A stretch of DNA of 64,000 nt from Polytrichum commune (lineage: Eukaryota > Streptophyta > Polytrichopsida > Polytrichales > Polytrichaceae), in the NCBI GenBank assembly GCA_950295325.1, contig OX485805.1, forward strand, positions 21,873,501-21,937,500. The letters run 5' to 3'. Under the pieces are notes generated by a model, which worked only from the letters and a program-made list of their open reading frames with translations, was not told the origin of the DNA and did no database searches. The position numbers were made by a program, and so were the translations under genes. Of the stretch, positions 35,831-47,960 are shown in pieces (position 1 is the first letter of the stretch; each line of letters begins with the position of its first letter).

Positions 35831-36046
35831 AGATCCCAAACGTGAGTCCGGATTGTGTAAGCTGATGATCTCCGCTGTGCTTTTTCCTGTCAGATTCTTC
35901 TTAGTTCTGCACCTCAACCAAGAACTTAATGATTGGGAGGGTTTCTTTGAACCAGCTAACCTTATCATTTCTCTTTTTCTTTTTGTCTATTTATGGTTCT
36001 TTCGGAGTGTCAAGTGAACACAAATCTTCGAGTAATTTCGGCTGCA

Positions 36047-36457
36047 ATGGCCAGCAAGGTTCACGAGGCTGGGAGATTATCAATGGCACTCGTCACGATG
36101 TTGTTTGGGACCACGATGATGCTCATAATGTCGACCTGCATTGAGGCACAAGACACTCCCACTCCTCACAACATGGTCATGCTCATCAACAAAATGGGGT
36201 CTCCGTTCACAGTGCACTGCACAGATGGTCCCAACGATCTTGGCTTCAGCGAGGTGGTCGACACCTACAGCCATGACTTCCACATTCCCATCGACCACCA
36301 AGGTGATGTGTTTGCATGCACTTTCTACGCCGAGGGTTTCCAGCCGACTCATGTGGAGTTAGCCAGCATTCGGGTCTACTGCGAGGTTTGCACATGGACT
36401 GTGAAGCCGTCTGGATTCTACAACAACATGGGAAACTGGGCAGCTGGCTGGGCCTGA
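36047..36457 (+). CDS. S1-family (S-protein homologue) secreted protein
   Basis: Single exon, 136 aa. Residues 1-35 form a signal peptide (LSMALVTMLFGTTMMLIMSTCIEAQ), so the mature product of about 100 residues is secreted. It matches the plant self-incompatibility S1 fold: MLINKMGSPFTVHCTDGPNDLG at the start of the domain, SHDFHIPI, FACTFYAEGF, IRVYCEVCTWTVKPSGFY at the end. The four domain cysteines (HC, AC, YC, VC) lie where S1 proteins place theirs. S1 of poppy is a pollen-inhibiting stigma ligand; most family members (SPH proteins) have unknown roles. An in-frame ATG at 35993 would add 18 residues before the signal peptide and is less likely. The gene sits between two tandem duplications. 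Confidence 0.87.
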   Translation: MASKVHEAGRLSMALVTMLFGTTMMLIMSTCIEAQDTPTPHNMVMLINKMGSPFTVHCTDGPNDLGFSEVVDTYSHDFHIPIDHQGDVFACTFYAEGFQPTHVELASIRVYCEVCTWTVKPSGFYNNMGNWAAGWA

Positions 36458-37019
36458 TCGATCAGATCGGAGCTGCCAAAGTGCAAGTGCGGGTACTTGT
36501 ATTTTATGGCTCTTCTCAAATCGTGTCAAAGGTCGGCGTATACTCAATCTCGGCCAGAAGTTAGGGTACTCATCGCCATGGTCATGCTTGCAAAATTCTA
36601 CCATCTACATGTCTTTGAATATATTTGCTGTTCTCGTGCCCCGAGACTCATCCTGGTATGCTCGAACTTCAAGAGTATGTATTTTCCAATTGTGAAGAGG
36701 GTAGTGCTAAAAGTGTGCAGTTGATCAGGAAGCTGTTTAGAATTACGACTTCACCGCTCATCTAGTTTACATTTCTACTTGGGCCTGTGCATCGATCGTC
36801 TCTGACAGTTTGTGGTTGCAGCATGCATGAGATAGTTTCACAAACAGAAATAGAGCATACACAGAGTATTCAAGTTACAATTACTTTGTCCAGCGTAAAT
36901 CAACAAGAGTCTGACAGAGATGTCTGTTCTTTTGCATGCAGCTTCACAAAGATGATGGAGAGGGAGAAATTAGTACACAAGATGATGACAGACGGCGTTT
37001 CATAGGTCATGGGTATAGT
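36458..37019 (+). other. S1/SPH gene 3' flank
   Basis: No further coding region recognised after the stop. Confidence 0.4.
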
Positions 37020-37665
37020 GACTGACATTTCTTAGCTTCCTGTGGAGCTAAGTATGTTTGCAAACATCCTGTAATGTATATATCAGTCTCTTGAAACTAA
37101 GTTCCCTGTGGCACACACAAACCCGTGCATCATAACCTTCCCTGATTTTGTGTTGTTATGTACGTGTCTGTGCATTATGTTTCTGTTAGCATCATCTCCA
37201 TTGGATTCCAGATGGTATACATTTCAATGTGCTAAACACATGGATGTACTGGTTTAGAAGGCTACACAGATGTTCTATCATGCTCACTTGACAGCCCCCG
37301 GAGATTTTCTTTAGAATTGGTACAAGTGGCATTCGAGGCTTCCTAACTTGCTCTGTGTAACTGAGATTTCTTAGATTTCAAGAGGTGTGTATGTTTGCAA
37401 ACATCCAGTAATACACCAACTTTTGAAAAATAAGTTTCTGTGTACACACAGAAACCATCCACCATCGTAGCCTCCCCTGATGTACGTTGCTTCTATACTT
37501 TGGCTTGTGCATTTTATTTCTGTTTGCATCACCTCCATTGGGCTTCTGATGGTAGACAGTCATATCAATGCACTGATCAAATGGACGTACTGGTTTAGTA
37601 GGCTTCCCATGGGTGCTATCATGCTTAGAAATTCATAGCCCTCGAAGGATTCCATTAGAAACGGC
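37020..37665 (+). repeat. two-copy tandem duplication downstream of the S1/SPH gene
   Basis: Copies about 37020-37335 and 37357-37665 (period about 340) share GTATGTTTGCAAACATCC, CACACA.AAACC, TCCCCTGATG, TTCTGTTAGCATCA.CTCCATTGG and ATG.ACGTACTGGTTTAG. It fills the space between the S1/SPH gene and the convergent WD40 gene. Confidence 0.8.
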
Positions 37666-37928
37666 AAATGCCAAATGGTTCATTTTATAAATTCATGATG
37701 AAGCTGTAGTAAATAATAATATATTGATTTTTGGCTCAGATGAAAGTGCATGTGAAATCTTTTCTAATGCTGTAATTTGTGTGCAATACATAAAGTACAA
37801 CACATAAGTCAATGAGACATAAAGTACAAGATTTGATATTCATACCCTGCTGCACACTGGCAGGATGCATAATCAATGCTACAAACTGCTTCAATCGCAT
37901 AGGAGCCAGACAAAAATTGTTTCAATCT

Positions 37929-40900
37929 TTAATCTTTGGGAACAACATACTGGCATCGAACAATACCCGCAGCACCTCCAAATGCTAACCATTTTTCCTT
38001 CCCTTTATTAAAATTCCACCGCAACCGTTGCACAGCTACAACTTTTAGTGGCAGATTTTCTACAGTACCCAGAGAATTTTCAAATTCACCCCCTGGTGTT
38101 TCATCTCCTCCTCCAGGGGAGTGATCCTCTGTACGCACTCCTGCAGGACCTCCTCGTGATGATGAGTTCAACAACTGTACTGCATCTTTGGAATCCTCGT
38201 AAATTGATAGGGCAAACTCATCACTAGGATCAACGTTAGCCCGATGCTTGTTCCTGCCTTTCGTTTTTACACTGCTGTCCTCCAGTTTCCTCTTTTTGGA
38301 ACCAGGCTTTTCCATATCAAGAGGGGTACCACTTGGTAAGAAACCAGAGTCTCCCTTACTCACCTTCAATGCTTTGTTCCGTCGGGCTACAAATTCTTGC
38401 CTGAAACGAGGTGCTGGCTCGATAAAGAATTTCTGCTTCCTGGGTGCAGTTACCAAACTTTGGGAGCATATGAAGATGGATCCTAGCTCTGAGTCAGCAG
38501 CAAATGCTCCACAAAGATAGTGAGGTTTTCGATATCGCCCCCCTTCTTTGATTATGGCTTTCTCTGTTAGCTGCAACACACAAGCAGGCTACAGTTGTTA
38601 ACCTCACTACTTTCATAATTCAGAAATGTATATTTGAAAGGATAACACAGATGTTTGCCAATTTGCTAGGATGCATCACAAAGTGTAAGCATATGCACAT
38701 ATAGTGTATGAACTTTCTAGATCAACTCTTTGAAAAAGATTCTAAGCTTCATCAACAATGCAAAAATATCTTCATGCTTTTTAGTCTTCGCGAGGATAGA
38801 GAGAGAACCTGAAAACAATGGACGCCACCATCAGTTCCACTATAAGCCACCACACCTGCATCAGAATTAATAACTAAAAGTGCTTCAATATTCTGAAAAC
38901 ACACAAGATTCATTCCAGGTTTGTTTATGATTGTCAGTTACTATATCCAACTATATCCACAAAACCCATATTCAATCACAAAGCATATCTTTTGCAAGTT
39001 AATCTCGTATGTAATCTGCACAGTAAGAGTGATGAGAGAAGCCATCAGTGGCTTGCCTGACTCTCGAGCAATATGTACTCCCCACATTGCATAGAATGAA
39101 CAATAATAGCTATGAAGCCCCTGGTAAAGAGTTCCTGTAAACGGCTGTCCTGTGAATGGGGTGTCAGTGGCGGACTTGTCAAACCCAAAAAGCCGCAGTG
39201 AACCATCATCCATTGATATGATCATACACCTGATTTGCAAAAATCAAAACTCAGTACTCCAGTCACCTAGAATGTAATACCAAAATGGGGTTTCTTCTAC
39301 GCAAGTTAAGAACAAATTAGGTGAGTGCGTATTAACTACCTGGGATTTGCTATCCAGTCGAGACTAGTGACACAACCTCTTGATATTTGTAACTCTAAAA
39401 TAGGCCGAAAAGGATCTCTGTGAAACCATACCAATAAAGCAGCAATTAGTAGGTCATTGAGGTTCACAAACACATTGACTTTGGAATCTTTGTTCCTACA
39501 AACCAATCAGCCAGTCGGTGATCAATATATCGGTATGTCCATGACGTAAAAGACTTCAGACATGAGCCCTGCACCCCGAATCTCCAACTGAAGCATTCCA
39601 GTACTGATAGATGTAGAATCTATTTGATTGTATATTTTTGCACACCAACTATAGTCATATCCAATCTTGTGTACACACTGATCTTGAGACTAAAGTGAAG
39701 TGGTCTCAACTACAGTAAACATGAATAGGATGAAATGAAGAATGCTTGTGTACCAAGGCTCTTGTTTCATTAGTTTGTAACTCTACTAGTTGAGAACAGC
39801 ATACTGCATACGTGAAGGCAGAATGAGATGAATTTATTTATTTTTTGAAGGCGATGATAGTTGAGGTACCAACCTTAGATCCCAAAAGCGCACATGCCCA
39901 CTGTGCCCACCTGTGGCTACTATATGCTTCCCTGCAGAACCGCTGCAACAAGACCCAGTGCTTGTTAGGTCAGATCAAACTCCTTCCAAACAATAAGAGC
40001 TTGAAAAAGCATTGCCATGTCAATCATGTATTCAAAAGAGACATAAGATTGTTGCATACAGTGGTCATCTCTCAAAAAAAATGACCCATTTGATTTGAAG
40101 TGAAGTCCTTATGTACACAAATTGACATAGCTCATATAAATTGCATATGAATTTGCTACGAAATTAATGCTAAACTTGAGGTGATTTCATGTGAGCCTTG
40201 AAACCCATGTATATCCCATAAGTAGAGAATTGCACGATACCAGTCTGGAGGTGCCCAGGCAACTGTTCGTAGGGTCAGAAAGTCAGCTGTGAAGGACACA
40301 AGTGGCCGAGTTTCTGTAGCACCAGAAACCACTGTGTCAGCTGGACATCATTGATTCATTCTTGGTGCTTTACACAATACCCATAGAGGGCTACCTGGTT
40401 CAACACTTGACGAGCACCAAAACAGAATTTCCATGTGGGAATCTGTAGCCCAACCAATGAGATAACAACACATGGCAAACGTCTTCCATAGAGATATAAT
40501 TATACGTTGCACCAGATAGGCAACTACGGTACTTACGTACCTCTACCAGTTATTTGTTCAAATGAAGGCAAGTTGGAAATGTGAAACAGTGGTGGATACT
40601 TTACAGAAGCATGTGATGTTGTACCCATATTGTACTCATGTAGCATCCTTTACCTTTGAGGGGTGAAGAGCACGGGAAAACTTTGAAAACTGCCACCTGC
40701 ACAATTTTGCCACTGAATCATACCTCAGGAAGCAGTAAAAATGCATCTGAATGCATTAAATTAGAATCAGTCACTGGAATTGATCAATAAAACACAGGTG
40801 AGCCAAACAAAGCTTGTTACTAATAATTTTAGCTGCAATGACTTACAGTTCCATCATGACATCCCACCAGCAATAAATCGTGTTGACCATAGGTTGACCA

Positions 40901-43900
40901 TTCAACAGAGAGTGGAATGCTGCAAAAGAAAATATGGCCTTGTCAGCACCTTCGCATGCAGAAGCCAACTTTTCAGCAAGCCAGAAGGACTCGGTCCAAA
41001 AACAATGACCTTTACAAAAATACATATTACTTGGATACAATTTGTATCATGATATTCAGAGAAGCAATAACACACGTTCCATGATTACAATACAAACATA
41101 ATGCAGAATCATATTTCACAGTTATTCAATCATTGTTAAGATAAGCTAGAACTCCTGAATGTAATACCTCTTCTGACCATTGCTTCGAAGTTCAAAGCTC
41201 CGGAAAATGGGAGTCAAATGGATAACAAGTGGCTCCCTTTGAATCTTTTGTTGAACACTTATTGGATCCAATAATTTTGGTAGAGGAACATCGAATCTGG
41301 AGAAACAAAAGCATAATATTCATGTAGAAAATTCAACAAATTACTAACATATTTATCAAATATGACAATGCAATCTACAACACAGGCAAGAAAGTAGGAA
41401 GAATAATGATCTGTATCCAAGAAGCTGTTGTTCAAAAGAGAGCCATGATATGCATCACAGACAGTGGTGCATAATGAAGATATGGAGACAAATTTACCAT
41501 GTGCCTTTCCAAAATGCATACAGACCTGTTCTAAATGAAAATAATCATCACTGCTAAAGAACCTATCTTGTAACAAGAAAAAGTGAATGGATTCATTCAG
41601 CACTGCATGTCCGACAAGATCACATTGGTGTCAGTTTTTGATTACTTACACTTGAACTGATCCATCTCCAAGTATAGCAGCAAGAAAACCAAGTCTCAGT
41701 GACTCCCGCTCATCCACACCATCAGCAAGACAAGTGTTGTCATCAACTTCAGCCACAGGTCTCCATTTGGCATCCCATGTGACCTCCCCTTCGTGAGCAA
41801 TCCCAAGGACAAACTTTGGCAACGCATCAGGAACAATGATATTTTCAAGAGAGGGAGGAGGCTGCATTGCTCTGGCATGCTTGGCCCTCACCCTATCTTT
41901 CAAACGAGTCTTAACCCTCTCAGATGAACCTGCTGTATTGCTAATCAAAAGATCAGGATCTTGGTCTTGAATCTTCCCTCTGCCTCTTCCCCTCCCTCTA
42001 CCCCTCCCCCTTGCCACCTCATTGATGAGGAATCCAGACAGCGTTGGATTCATACTTTGCTCCTCATCATCATCTGAGAGGCCATTTGCTTCTCCTCCCT
42101 TGTCACCTTCACTAACATCCAAATCATTACTCCTGCCTTCATGAACTGTGTTTCGCTCCTCATACCCCATACTTCTTCCTCTGCCTCTGCTCCATTTTCC
42201 TCCTCTACCTCTTCCTTTTGCCCTCCCTGTATTCATGTCAGCAGTGGGAGAACTGTAGGCAAGAAAATCGTCCCCTCCACTGTCATCGTCACTCACAGGT
42301 TCCACACTCCTCTCTCCTGGTTTCTTTGACGGTGTCAAATCGACTGCCCAGATTTGCAGCATGTTTTTCCCCTGTAAAGGTTCACCCAGCTTATGGTGTG
42401 GAGTATGACTTGGATGAGCTCCCACCACAAGAAACTGCAAGGTGCCAAAAGAGTACACATTGACATCAAGAAGAGTAGAGTACTGCACAAACTGATGCTT
42501 CATATGTGGGTTCAAGGCAAAAGAAGAAAAGAAAACATGTTCAAAGACAAGCACGATGCATTCTTGGTGTACCTCATTTCGGATATTCCAGGACGACCAG
42601 TCTGGCCTGCGGGGACACCAATCCAGCGCCCATATTGGTCCTCCCGCATGAAATACAACGTCCTTGCTGCATATTTATTCAAGGATGCCTTATAGTAATT
42701 AGAGCAGCTGATATCTATCTCTGTTAGGATAGTTCACATCTTAAAGATTCATAACTTACTCATATGGCATCCAGACTACATGTGCTATGTTGTGCTGGAA
42801 TGCCCTTCTCATTGCTAACCACACCTACAGAATATTGAGTATAATGAGAGAAACATGTTCAGTTTCTAAACCCCTAAACGTAGACAAACCCAAGGTGCAT
42901 TGGCCTGCCTTTAAAATATATATTTGTTACATTCGAAAATACTCAGTAATGATGCCATAGTTGGGAATAATGACTGGCTCAAGCCCAAGAGCGTGTCTAG
43001 TGAATGAGAGTTAAGTCATGAGCCCACTGACCATGTTGCCCCCATCTCATCTTCATTTTGGGAGCCGCTCGAAGGCTGCAAGGAAGACGGCCATCAGCAC
43101 TGTGTTACACTTGTCTATAAGAATCAGACGGCCCATCTTGCAGTGACGAGTAAATCTGAAATTCTTCAAAGTCAAGAACGCGCTCCAAAAACTTACGTTA
43201 CGGACAGCCTCAGAGCCAAAAAGGCCGAGGCCTGGCTGTGCAGTAGATCCCAGGATTTCACCTTCTCCATCTTCTACCGTGTAGCAGATATCCAATGTCT
43301 CCCCTGCAAACCCACAATCTTGCCACCAACCCCTGAAGATAAGCCAACCACATAACACAACATCAGGCCAAAGAACTCAAAGCGAGCATTAGCAATGTGT
43401 AGTCATTCAGATGGGTACACGGGGACAAACGAAGTTTGAAGATTAAATCAAGAAAGCACTTAGGAATTTAGGGTGTCCAGATCAGTTTCTGCAACCAAAG
43501 TTCCACACCTACAGAAAATTTACATTGACTCCACAACGAATGGTCCACCTACAAGAATAGTCACAGAACCATAATAAGAACATATGCAACATCACTCCTT
43601 GATGCCACCTCTACAAAATGTGAAATTTTCCATCCACACTGTTGCTAGGTTCCTCGTATCAAATTTTTTACAAGCCAAAAAGTAGTTCCCAATATAAGTC
43701 CCCTCCCTCTCTTTTGAGAGTATGATTCTCAGCTCCTAAAAATCTGAAGGCACGTAGGTATAATAATTCATGGCTGAGTGCAGCAGCATGTGCATTGAGC
43801 TTAATATTGGTCTTCAAAACCTCTCACACTGGCCAAAATTGGGCCAGAATGCCTAAGTGAGGTGATCATCCTAGCTGGGAGCAGATGGGAACTGAAAATC

Positions 43901-45013
43901 TTGGAATTCCTTTGAGCAGACAACTCTCAAGGCAAGGAGGAGCATTATTCAATGAACAGAGTGGTTGATGACACCAATGTGAGCAGCATGAGGAAGATAA
44001 AAGACAAAAAAGGATCCAAATAAACTACAAACATGCGCTCATGTCCTAATTCGAGGTCTATTTTGGTGACAACAACAAAAACCGGAACTGAAAACCTTGA
44101 TTTCTTCGAGGAGGAGGAGCGTTATTCAATGAACAGAGTGGTTGATGGCACCAATATGAACAAGATGAGGAGAGGAAATTTTATATAGAAAAATGATAAT
44201 GAAACCACAAACATGGACACATCCCAATTCGAGGACTACTTTAGTGATAACAACAACCGGAACAAGAAACCTTGATTCCCTTCAAGGAGGAAGAGGAGCA
44301 TAATTCAATAAACAGATAATGGTTGGTGACACCTATGTGGGCAGGATGAGGGAAACAATCAACCCAACATGGACACATATCCTAATTCAAGGACTATATT
44401 GAGGCTGAAGGCACGACATAAATCAACAACCAGCGAAAACCAAAAAAGAAATTGCATTCCTTAGAGGAGGCTCTCAAGGCGAAGAGGAGCATTATTCAAT
44501 GAACAGAGTGATTGATGATGCCAATGTGAGCAGGATGAGGCAAGGAAACCACAACAAAGGATGCAAAAAAACCACAAACACACATCATAATTCAAGGGGA
44601 GGGGGACTAAAATCCTTTGAATTCCTTCAAAAAGACTCTGAAGGCGAGAGGAGCCTTAAATTGAATGAACAAAGTGATTGATGACATTAATGTTAACATG
44701 ATGAGGAGAGGAAACCACAAAAAAGAATTTAAGGAAACCATAAACATGATGGACACGTGTCTTAATCCGAGGACTACTTTGGGGCTTACTTCGCAACAGA
44801 AACCTCCGATAACCATCGCCCGGAAGCTGCTGTAGGGGCAGGCATTCTGGCCACATCTTCCTCACCATCCTCTCCTCTCGCTCCACTTCCAGTTCCTGTT
44901 GCTGTCCCTGCATTTCTGCCTGCCTCTTTACTACCACCACCGCTGCTTCCCCGTCCTCTTCCTCTCCCACGCCCTCTGCCCTTGCCATCCCCTCCCGACT
45001 TCTCCATAGCCAT
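37929..45013 (-). CDS. WD40 protein with RG/AT-hook tracts, TFIIIC subunit-like (GTF3C2/TFC6 type)
   Basis: Fourteen minus-strand exons join in frame to 885 aa: 45013-44790, 43332-43197, 42824-42760, 42666-42573, 42434-41650, 41296-41168, 40919-40847, 40696-40654, 40340-40241, 39942-39874, 39417-39340, 39229-39057, 38855-38809, 38570-37929. Thirteen introns have AG acceptors; the intron after 39057 has a GC donor. Domains: an N-terminal GRGRGRGRG tract (about 9-20); FHAGGPIWALDWCP; LVVGAHP..HKLGEPL; a long acidic insert with two GRGRGRGRG (AT-hook-like) tracts; then beta-propeller repeats (EGEVTWDAKWRP, RLGFLAAILGDGSVQVFDVP, HDLLLVGCHDGTVAVFKVFP, HIVATGGHSGHVRFWDLR, SLDWIANPRCMIISMDDGSLRLF, GVVAYSGTDGGVHCFQ). 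The order fits the plant GTF3C2-like family. TFIIIC binds A and B boxes of tRNA genes for RNA polymerase III. The basic C-terminal 213 residues are one exon with a KKRK nuclear signal. Nucleic-acid function is inferred. Confidence 0.88.
43900..44789 (-). repeat. five-copy tandem repeat in intron 1 of the WD40 gene (about 178 bp)
   Basis: TTATTCAATGAACAGAGTGG recurs near 43947, 44124, 44302, 44493 and 44660 (spacings 177, 178, 191, 167). Each is preceded by GGAGGA/GGAGAGGAGC and followed by GTTGATGACACCAATGTGA, ACAAACATG.ACAC and AATTCGAGGACTACTTT. The last unit reaches the exon 1 donor at 44789. Confidence 0.88.
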
Positions 45014-45853
45014 TATTAACCTCTCCACCAAACCCTGAAAACCTCAAGCAAGCAAGGAATTCCTTGCCCAAACTCGCATGCATGTCTCCGCATGTGCACT
45101 CAACCGCCTGCCATCATCATCTTCCAAAACCGAACTTGAGTTCACATTTCCTTAGATGCTCAGAAAGCTCCGTCCCTCCATCATCAAAAACTGGCAGAGT
45201 TTGAATGACTTCTTAATTTCCTAATGCCGCCTGCTGATGCTTTTCCCTTACCTCCACCATACTTGCAAAGCCCTTCGAGTTTGTTCAAACTCAGGTTCAA
45301 CCCTTACTGGTTCTAATAACTCCCTCTTCACACTATGTTACTACATCCTTCCTATGAACCAGATAACCATCAAGAGGAGATCAGCTCGTGGACAGAATCT
45401 GGAGATTATGGATGACTAAGTGCCTCCGTAGAGGTAAGTGACGAGTTCGGATATCCTTCTGCTCGTGGATGAGCGATTGGTTATGATTGCAGAATCGGTT
45501 GCTCATCCAAGTGAGGGCACTTCCAACAACTCTCTTACATTATTTGTAACCATGCATAAGATATTTCATCCATATTGTATAGTCCGCATCCAAGAGCATA
45601 TCAATTATGTCACATAACAAGCGTCGATGGATGTATTGTTGCTATCGTAACTCGCCATCCATTCTCCACTTGCACATTACACTTTGTGTTCGCTGTAGAA
45701 TAATTCAACTGCCCTAATGATCCACTGAGACACGAATTCGAAGGCTGCCCATCATGTTGGACATAGAAATACTAGTAGTTCGGGACAAATCTATTCGACT
45801 TTCTGAAAGAGGGCATAGAGAAAGATGCAAGGATGCACAGAAATAAAGCTCAC
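45014..45853 (-). other. WD40 gene 5' flank
   Basis: Region between the WD40 start codon and the orphan RPL18 exon. No coding match was seen, in particular none to the second coding block of RPL18. Confidence 0.4.
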
Positions 45854-45943
45854 CTTCACGAGAAGCGCCAGATAGACATTTTCACTCTTAGGCGCTGTGC
45901 GCTTGGTCTTCTTGTTGCGACCACCGGCCTTCAAGTCGATACC
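45854..45943 (-). pseudogene. RPL18: orphan exon of ribosomal protein L18 (eL18)
   Basis: Thirty codons read [20 protein letters not shown] and continue [10 protein letters not shown], the N-terminal exon of eukaryotic eL18, ending at a good GTGAGC donor. eL18 is a large-subunit ribosomal protein. The expected continuation (LYRFLVRRT...) does not occur anywhere downstream before the WD40 gene. In place of an acceptor AG in front of GGTATCGAC the sequence has CAT, so the exon could not be spliced normally. It is in the same orientation as, and about 0.85 kb upstream of, the WD40 gene. Interpreted as a duplicated 5' gene fragment. Confidence 0.8.
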
Positions 45944-46439
45944 ATGTCCATTACAGAACAGAATGTAGCATTAGTTTCAATTCCCTTGTGTCTGAACACT
46001 GGTTCTTGACCACTACACCTAGACAACATCCATCAAAAGACCTAAACAAACAGCAGAACAAAACCAACTGACGAGGAGACTTTCAGCAGAGAATAAACCT
46101 CTCTAGAGGTGGGAATTAGGGTTGATGGCCGACAGCGTTGGACACCAAAGGAAAAAGCATACTACTTTCACGTCGTCATCAACCTCTTCATGCGAAGTAA
46201 ATTCGGGTTAAGATAACGGTGCACGCTTATGCACTTCACTATTTCCAGAGCTCGGAGAGCGAGATGTGCTTGAGGTGAATTAACATAGAAGGACAGCCCG
46301 CAAACCCAAACCTACTGCTTGACCCTAATGCTTGTGACTACAGAGCGAGAAGAAAAGGAGAACAGCTCCCAGATTTTTAAGATTTTCTGTATGATTTTAG
46401 GACAGTAGTATGTGCGAGAACATAGAGAGTGGGAGTATG

Positions 46440-46560
46440 AAGACTCACAATGGTTGTCGATGACGCCGAGCCCGCTCAGAAGCTGTGGTGATGGGGCAAG
46501 AGAGGGATGCAAGCGAGTCCAACACTCTTGCCTTACCCTGGAGAGCGCCAAACCCTAAAA
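46440..46560 (-). pseudogene. probable 5' leader exon of the RPL18 fragment
   Basis: The minus strand shows a pyrimidine-rich leader (TTTAGGGTTTGGCGCTCTCC..., typical of plant ribosomal protein genes) that ends GACAACCATT directly before a GTGAGT donor. In a working gene this would be ACCATG|GTGAGT, giving ATG joined to GGTATCGAC (MGID). Here the G is T, so the start codon is lost. The telo-box-like TTTAGGGTTT supports ribosomal-gene ancestry. Confidence 0.55.
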
Positions 46561-46730
46561 GGAATTACCGCCGTCAGATCCAGGATCTGACGATCCATTT
46601 TTTCTTTGTGGAGGGCAATTTGTTGCATCAGGTTATTGTGTTCCCTAAGTGTCCCCTAAGCGTTCTCTGACTGCCACAACAACAGTGTAGAGCCTGCTAG
46701 GGGACTTAAGGGATTGTGGTAGCCATGTTA

Positions 46731-47124
46731 GAGCATCCTCAGTCGGTCTAGGTAAAGCTCACTGCAAACCAAGACCTATCTTGCTTAAAATTGCTCAAAA
46801 TTTAGAGGGAGTGCACCAAATCTTGCTTAAAATGGACAGATCCTCCCACACTCCCTCTAAATGTCAAAAATTTGGAGGGAGTGTGGGAGGATCTTTCCAT
46901 TTTAAAGCAAGATTTGGTGCACTCCCTCTAAATTTTGAAAATGTGGTGTTTTCAATGAGGGATTTCACCTACGTCAAATTTTTACAATTCTTTTTTCTTG
47001 AGAAATATCTCACGTTTATTTAGGTGTGCTTCTAATGATGGTAATTTCAGTTTCTAATTTTAGGTCAGTCAAAAGATAGGTTTTGGTTTGCAGTGAGCTT
47101 TACCTAGACCGACTGAGGATGCTC
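46731..47124. mobile_element. Tourist-like MITE (PIF/Harbinger) with nested hairpin
   Basis: 394 bp. Terminal inverted repeats of about 51 bp with a single mismatch begin GAGCATCCTCAGTCGGTC, flanked by TTA at 46728-46730 and 47125-47127. Inside, two further arms of about 75 bp (containing TTTAGAGGGAGTGCACC and GATCCTCCCACACTCC) fold back around about 46873, so much of the left two-thirds can form a second hairpin. Confidence 0.92.
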
Positions 47125-47769
47125 TTAGGGATTCAGTAAAAAACATACCCCCTATAGGTTTATGATTGAATTATCCCAATTTGATTTCACTAGATTAATA
47201 CGGCATTTTTTCATCTACTTTTAGGGTTAAATTTGTTAGAATTCCAAATCATACCATCATATAAGTAGTATATCAAACCATACCATTTGTGCTTCTCGGT
47301 GTCGTCCAAAAACTTGTCATGGGAAGAAAGGTGTCACCTAGCGTTGCAACAACTTGTACTTGGTTTCAATAAAATGCAAATGCAATGACACCTATCATTG
47401 TCATGGGAAATAATGGACCAAGACTTACCTACATATACCACGTGGTTCGTGATCACATAAGACACCTATGTGGACTCATGGAATGTGTAATTCTAAGGGG
47501 AAACATATGAATAGGTATATAATCGGGCTTCTTTTTCCATCCATCCATGTTGATTTGGGTAATAAGAATAAACCAAGTACACTTGTTGGCTTGCGATTAT
47601 CTAAAATTGATGGTTACAAAAGTCCTAGTTTGGATGTTTGTTTGAAGGAAAATTTGGAAAACCCTAAAGATAACTTTTCATTGGTTATGTGGCATTGAAT
47701 ATGATTTGTTATGGAAGTAATAATATTACTAAGCATATTAAAGTTTTTCCTATTTATAACTTGGGATTT
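47125..47769. other. intergenic
   Basis: No gene recognised; the open frame at 47468-47698 may belong to the decayed LINE that follows. Confidence 0.35.
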
Positions 47770-47960
47770 TGTTAGGGAATTTGGGGCTAAGAATGAGGAT
47801 GTCTATCATATCCAAGATAGAATAAAGTTTCTCCTTTAGGTTAAGTTTGAAAAGAATAGATAAATGATTTGCTATATTTGTGGATCATGGAAACCACATG
47901 ATAAGATTGAGTGATGTTATGATTGTGAGCACTTTATGATTATGTGTGTTTTCTTATGCA
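47770..47960 (+). pseudogene. LINE ORF1-like relic with CCHC knuckle
   Basis: The frame, broken by stops, reads KNEDVYHIQDRIKFLL then ICYICGSWKPHDKIE and a following Cys after a stop codon, giving a CX2C...H...C knuckle as in the DUF4283/zf-CCHC ORF1 of plant LINEs. Short and decayed. Confidence 0.35.

Noticed and set aside
38997-39015. GT donor (ACT|GTGCAG) for exon 12 of the WD40 gene
   Set aside because: Breaks the reading frame into exon 13 and inserts about 14 residues that do not fit the WD block; the GC donor at 39056 keeps both.
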